From Oscillospiraceae bacterium (GTDB lineage Bacteria > Bacillota > Clostridia > Oscillospirales > CAG-272): 33,400 nt of DNA. Of the stretch, positions 31,379 to 33,400 are shown piece after piece. The stretch lies in contig SVSK01000021.1 of the NCBI GenBank assembly GCA_015064345.1, forward strand, positions 1-33,400, written 5' to 3'. How positions within the stretch are numbered: position 1 is the stretch's first letter; every line of letters starts with the position of its first letter. The position numbers and the translations under genes are program-made. Under the pieces are notes generated by a model. It did not search any database. It saw nothing but the letters and a program-made list of their open reading frames with translations, and was not told where the DNA came from.

Positions 31379-31993
31379 ATGACAGAGATATATATCGGGG
31401 ATAAAAGCCTCTCCGACACAGTCAGCCGCCTTATTTCACTGTGCAACATTCCGTCGGAAAACATAATATTCTGTGACGAAATCTCCGCACAAGAGCAGTT
31501 ACACAACAGCGGCGGTATCTTTGTGCTGCACCAAAACAGCGGATACCTGCGCACAGCACTGCACCGAAAGCTGTCCTCGGCATATGGAAACCGATATCGC
31601 ACATTGCCGCTTCCCATCGATTACAGCGCGTTTTGCAAAACTGCAATGTCGCTCTCTGTTGCCGTAAGCGTGCCCACAGACTCCTCTGCCGAAAAAGAAG
31701 ATGAGCCCACCGCAATTGTTGAGAACGGATGCACACTCATTCTCGGAAATACAACAGTACATCTTACCGAGCGAGAGATGAAACTGTACGCCTGCCTCAG
31801 AGAAAGCAGCGGCACAGCAGTCTCACGTGAAGAGCTGCGAGAGCGTGTCTGGGAAAACACAGCGGGCGAGGGCACAAACGTGGTGGACGTGTACATCAGC
31901 TACCTCAGGCGGAAGCTCACTCCACTGCTCGGTGAGGGCGCGATAATCAGCATCCGCGGTCAGGGGTATATGATGCCCCTGCCCCGTGAATAA
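31379..31993 (+). CDS. orphan winged-helix regulator with degenerate receiver
   Basis: 204 aa. The C-terminal half (about 110-204) is an OmpR/PhoB-type winged helix: LTEREMKLYACLRESSGTAVSREELRERVW, then VDVYISYLRRKL and IRGQGYMM, all characteristic. The N-terminal 90 residues look like a shortened receiver (MTEIYIGDKSLSDTVSRLI; GGIFVLHQNSGYL) but I find no phosphoacceptor Asp in the expected place and no conserved Lys, and no sensor kinase is adjacent. It probably works without phosphorylation, by another ligand or by concentration. Ribosome-binding site GGAGG, 5 nt before the ATG. No clear terminator. Confidence 0.8.
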   Translation: MTEIYIGDKSLSDTVSRLISLCNIPSENIIFCDEISAQEQLHNSGGIFVLHQNSGYLRTALHRKLSSAYGNRYRTLPLPIDYSAFCKTAMSLSVAVSVPTDSSAEKEDEPTAIVENGCTLILGNTTVHLTEREMKLYACLRESSGTAVSREELRERVWENTAGEGTNVVDVYISYLRRKLTPLLGEGAIISIRGQGYMMPLPRE

Positions 31994-32079
31994 TCCCGAA
32001 ATTTCCCATTTTATATATTATAGCACAAAAGTCAAAGAAATACATCATTTTTTGAAAGAAAAATTAAAAAATGTATTCG

Positions 32080-32862
32080 CTATGCGCCGGGCACAAGGAT
32101 GCTCATGCCGCTTGCTTATTCAGCTGAACTGGTTCGTTTAGCGTTGTCTATGCTTTCGCATAGAACATAAGAGGTGTAGACGCAGACACCAGCCGAGATT
32201 CGACGGAGTCGAACTCGCGAGTTCCCTATGACAAGGAGGGAACTCGGCTTATGAAATCACCCTGCGCCAAGGGAAGAAGAGCTTGAATATCTATCACTTT
32301 GTGATATCTATTCTGCGCTGTTCTCCCCTTTGGAAACCCCTCTTGTTTTTGCTACAATCTAAACATAAAGCGACTCACGCCAATGTTATTCATCCGTGAT
32401 TGCGGTAGAAACGCCCATCAAGTTTGAACTTGCCCGTAAAGTTCGATTGACATGGTTTTCATGTCGAAGTTTAGCTTTTCTCCACCAAGAAGGCTGACGT
32501 GTTAAAGGTTAGGGCTGACCCACGGTAAATGATAGCTATAAGTGGCATGAGTGCCTAAAATTATTAACTAAAGTTAGTGCAAAGGGATGGATTCTTAAGG
32601 AAGGGAAACAGTGAATGAGATTGACTTGTTCAATCGAAATGAGCTCTTGCCCTTCCTTAAGCGCAGGAGATTCACAAGAGGGTTTTCTGCTTCACTTTAC
32701 GAGGACATAGTCCTCGGCGGTAGGGTCAGCTTAACTTGATTTTTTGTTCGCCATATACCCTACCTGGGTGATATCTCTTTGGTGCCTAGCGCACAGCGAG
32801 AAAAGTCCTTGTGTTCCTCACGAATAGTGTCAACACCTCTTGTGCGCCCCACGCGTAGTGGG
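32080..32862 (+). ncRNA. candidate large structured noncoding RNA (unassigned class)
   Basis: This gene-free stretch of 780 bp is dense in perfect inverted repeats. Local stems: CTATGC/GCATAG (32149-32164), GGTGT/ACACC (32173-32190), TTCGAC/GTCGAA (32199-32213), GAGTTCCCT/AGGGAACTC, TATCAC/GTGATA (32292-32306), GACATG/CATGTC (32449-32465), GGCA/TGCC (32544-32555), GATTGA/TCAATC (32619-32635) and a 7-bp ATA-loop stem (32700-32716). Long-range stems: 12 bp CTTAAGGAAGGG (32594-32605) with 32650-32661; GCTGACCC (32514-32521) with GGGTCAGC (32723-32730); and CACAAGGA (32092-32099) with TCCTTGTG (32806-32813), which ties the two ends together. Linkers on the plus strand are A- and G-rich (GGTAGAAAC, GTTAAAGG, GGTAAATGATAG), as in folded RNAs. 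Size and ornateness recall ROOL or GOLLD RNAs, but I cannot match the sequence to either. Not tmRNA, 6S, SRP RNA or an intron by motif. Confidence 0.65.
32330..32358 (+). promoter_or_regulatory. possible internal promoter in the structured RNA region
   Basis: TTGGAA (32330-32335), 17-bp spacer, TACAAT (32353-32358). If real, the RNA would start near 32365 and the upstream hairpins would belong to another transcript; the end-to-end pairing of 32092-32099 with 32806-32813 argues for one longer RNA. A weaker alternative start is TTGAAA (32052-32057) with TATTCG 16 bp away. Confidence 0.4.
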
Positions 32863-32943
32863 AAAAACAAGTTAAACAAGCAAGTTCGGTTGAAGAGTGA
32901 AGCCGCAAACAAAACATTTTCACAATATTTTTTCATTTCCCTG

Positions 32944-32972
32944 TTTACATTTCGGATTCTATAGTATATAAT
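32944..32972 (+). promoter_or_regulatory. promoter of the T-box-cysE unit
   Basis: TTTACA (32944-32949), 17-bp spacer, TATAAT (32967-32972). Transcription would begin near 32980, giving a leader of about 260 nt. Confidence 0.85.
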
Positions 32973-32984
32973 GTAATGTAATAT

Positions 32985-33225
32985 TGAAAGACAGCGACCG
33001 GGAAGAAAAGAGAAACACCGATTTTCAGAGAGCGACGGGATGGTGCGACCGCCGTATTCGGATCTCAGATGTGCGCCCGCGAGTCGGCTTGGCGAAGGGA
33101 AACTGCGTAGCTATGCCCGTTTTACCCGCGTTATGGGTACTTGAGTAACAAATCAGAGTGGAACCGCGATAACTCGCCTCTGTCGGAAACCGGTCTTCGG
33201 TAACCGATAGGGCGTTTTTATTTTA
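32985..33225 (+). promoter_or_regulatory. T-box riboswitch, cysteine-specific
   Basis: The leader senses uncharged tRNA-Cys. Stem I is closed by GAC/GTC and CGGG/CCCG, with an upper helix GAGA-CCGA / TCGG-TCTC. Between TCTC and CCCG the specifier loop contains TGC (33072-33074), a Cys codon. CAGAGAGCGACGGGATGGTG supplies the AG-bulge and distal-loop region. The T-box AGAGTGGAACCGCG (33155-33168) has the bulge TGGA, complementary to the tRNA end UCCA, and tRNA-Cys has U at position 73. Two independent features thus point to Cys. Uncharged tRNA would stabilise the antiterminator and allow cysE transcription. Confidence 0.93.
33175..33224 (+). terminator. T-box regulated terminator
   Basis: CGCC pairs with GGCG, TCGG with CCGA and ACCG with CGGT, then TTTTTATTTT. 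Its 5' part follows the T-box sequence, allowing exclusive pairing with the antiterminator. Confidence 0.9.
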
Positions 33226-33240
33226 GATCGGAGAATCATC

Positions 33241-33400
33241 ATGGACAGAAACGAAATTAAAATAACATTCACAACAGCGCTGGGCAAGGCGTTCTACCGT
33301 CAGATCATGGCGATAAAGGACGACATTGACGCCATCTGCGCCCGTGACCCTGCGGCAAGAAACCGCGCCGAGGTACTCATGCTCTACTCGGGACTTCACG
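33241..33400 (+). CDS. cysE: serine O-acetyltransferase CysE, N-terminal part
   Basis: Only the first 53 codons are in the window: MDRNEIKITF, then DIDAICARDPAARNRAEVLMLYSGLH. The pattern (acidic helix, ARDPAARNRAEVLMLYSGLHA) is the N-terminal helical domain of CysE, which acetylates serine for cysteine synthesis. The cysteine T-box upstream supports this independently. GGAG lies about 9 nt before the ATG. The hexapeptide-repeat catalytic domain must lie to the right of the window. Confidence 0.85.
   Translation, partial: MDRNEIKITFTTALGKAFYRQIMAIKDDIDAICARDPAARNRAEVLMLYSGLH

Noticed and set aside
32430-32470. tRNA-like GTTCGATT T-loop
   Set aside because: No acceptor, D-arm or anticodon arm can be placed around it; it is part of the GACATG hairpin of the structured RNA.
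31994-32940. tmRNA, 6S RNA, SRP RNA or a group I/II intron as explanation of the structured gap
   Set aside because: No tmRNA ends or tag reading frame, no SRP tetraloop domain, no intron domain V or P7-like core is visible, and the length does not fit 6S or SRP RNA. This is by eye only; a covariance-model search would settle it.
32779-32964. 61-codon plus-strand frame before the T-box
   Set aside because: No ribosome-binding site, runs through hairpins of the RNA region and into the T-box promoter.

Overview
The window looks like a chromosomal segment of an uncultured, probably gut-dwelling member of the Clostridia (Oscillospirales-like Firmicutes). This is inferred from the gene set (RNase M5, YqhQ, YpsA, MntP, PdaA-type deacetylase, T-box leader, SLH surface protein), from nearly perfect TTGACA-17-TATAAT promoters, from Gram-positive SOS and BlaI/MecI-type operators, and from the 16S rRNA 5' end. 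There is no phage, no insertion sequence, no CRISPR array and no tRNA gene that I can recognise. Most genes are housekeeping. The unusual material is in the intergenic spaces.

Layout: 1-960 holds the start of an rRNA operon on the minus strand (16S cut by the window edge, two tandem promoters) and the RNase P RNA gene rnpB, also minus. 1025-3196 is a plus-strand pair, a PdaA-like polysaccharide deacetylase lipoprotein and mnmA. 3523-5241 is a minus-strand pair, rnmV and holA. 5348-7121 has a Mbeg1-like alpha/beta hydrolase and mntP. 7239-11363 is one very large SLH-domain surface protein on the minus strand. 11808-16387 is a plus-strand run yqhQ-prmC-cimA-ddl. 16441-17986 is an AT-richer cassette (repetitive lipoprotein, divergent small ribbon-helix-helix protein) bracketed by two identical 35-bp terminator copies.

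18189-19565 is an SOS-controlled Y-family DNA polymerase, with a LexA box inside its promoter spacer. 19995-22531 is a BlaI/MecI-type repressor with an M56 (BlaR1-like) membrane peptidase, preceded by two palindromic operators. The peptidase carries a non-penicillin-binding extracellular region. 22748-27473 is a four-gene minus-strand operon for a Gld-type ABC transporter (ATPase, permease, GldG-like, DUF4340). 27606-30516 has pgeF and gpmI on the minus strand. 30734-31993 has a YpsA-like SLOG protein (minus) and an orphan OmpR-type regulator with a degenerate receiver (plus). 31994-32940 has no gene and appears to encode a roughly 770-nt, highly structured noncoding RNA. 32944-33400 is a T-box riboswitch with a cysteine specifier followed by the start of cysE.

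The two most interesting signals are the large ornate RNA candidate at about 32.08-32.86 kb, and a recurring family of intergenic mini-hairpins with a fixed C-GAA-G triloop and freely varying but complementary arms. One such hairpin has been gained or lost between two copies of a dispersed repeat.
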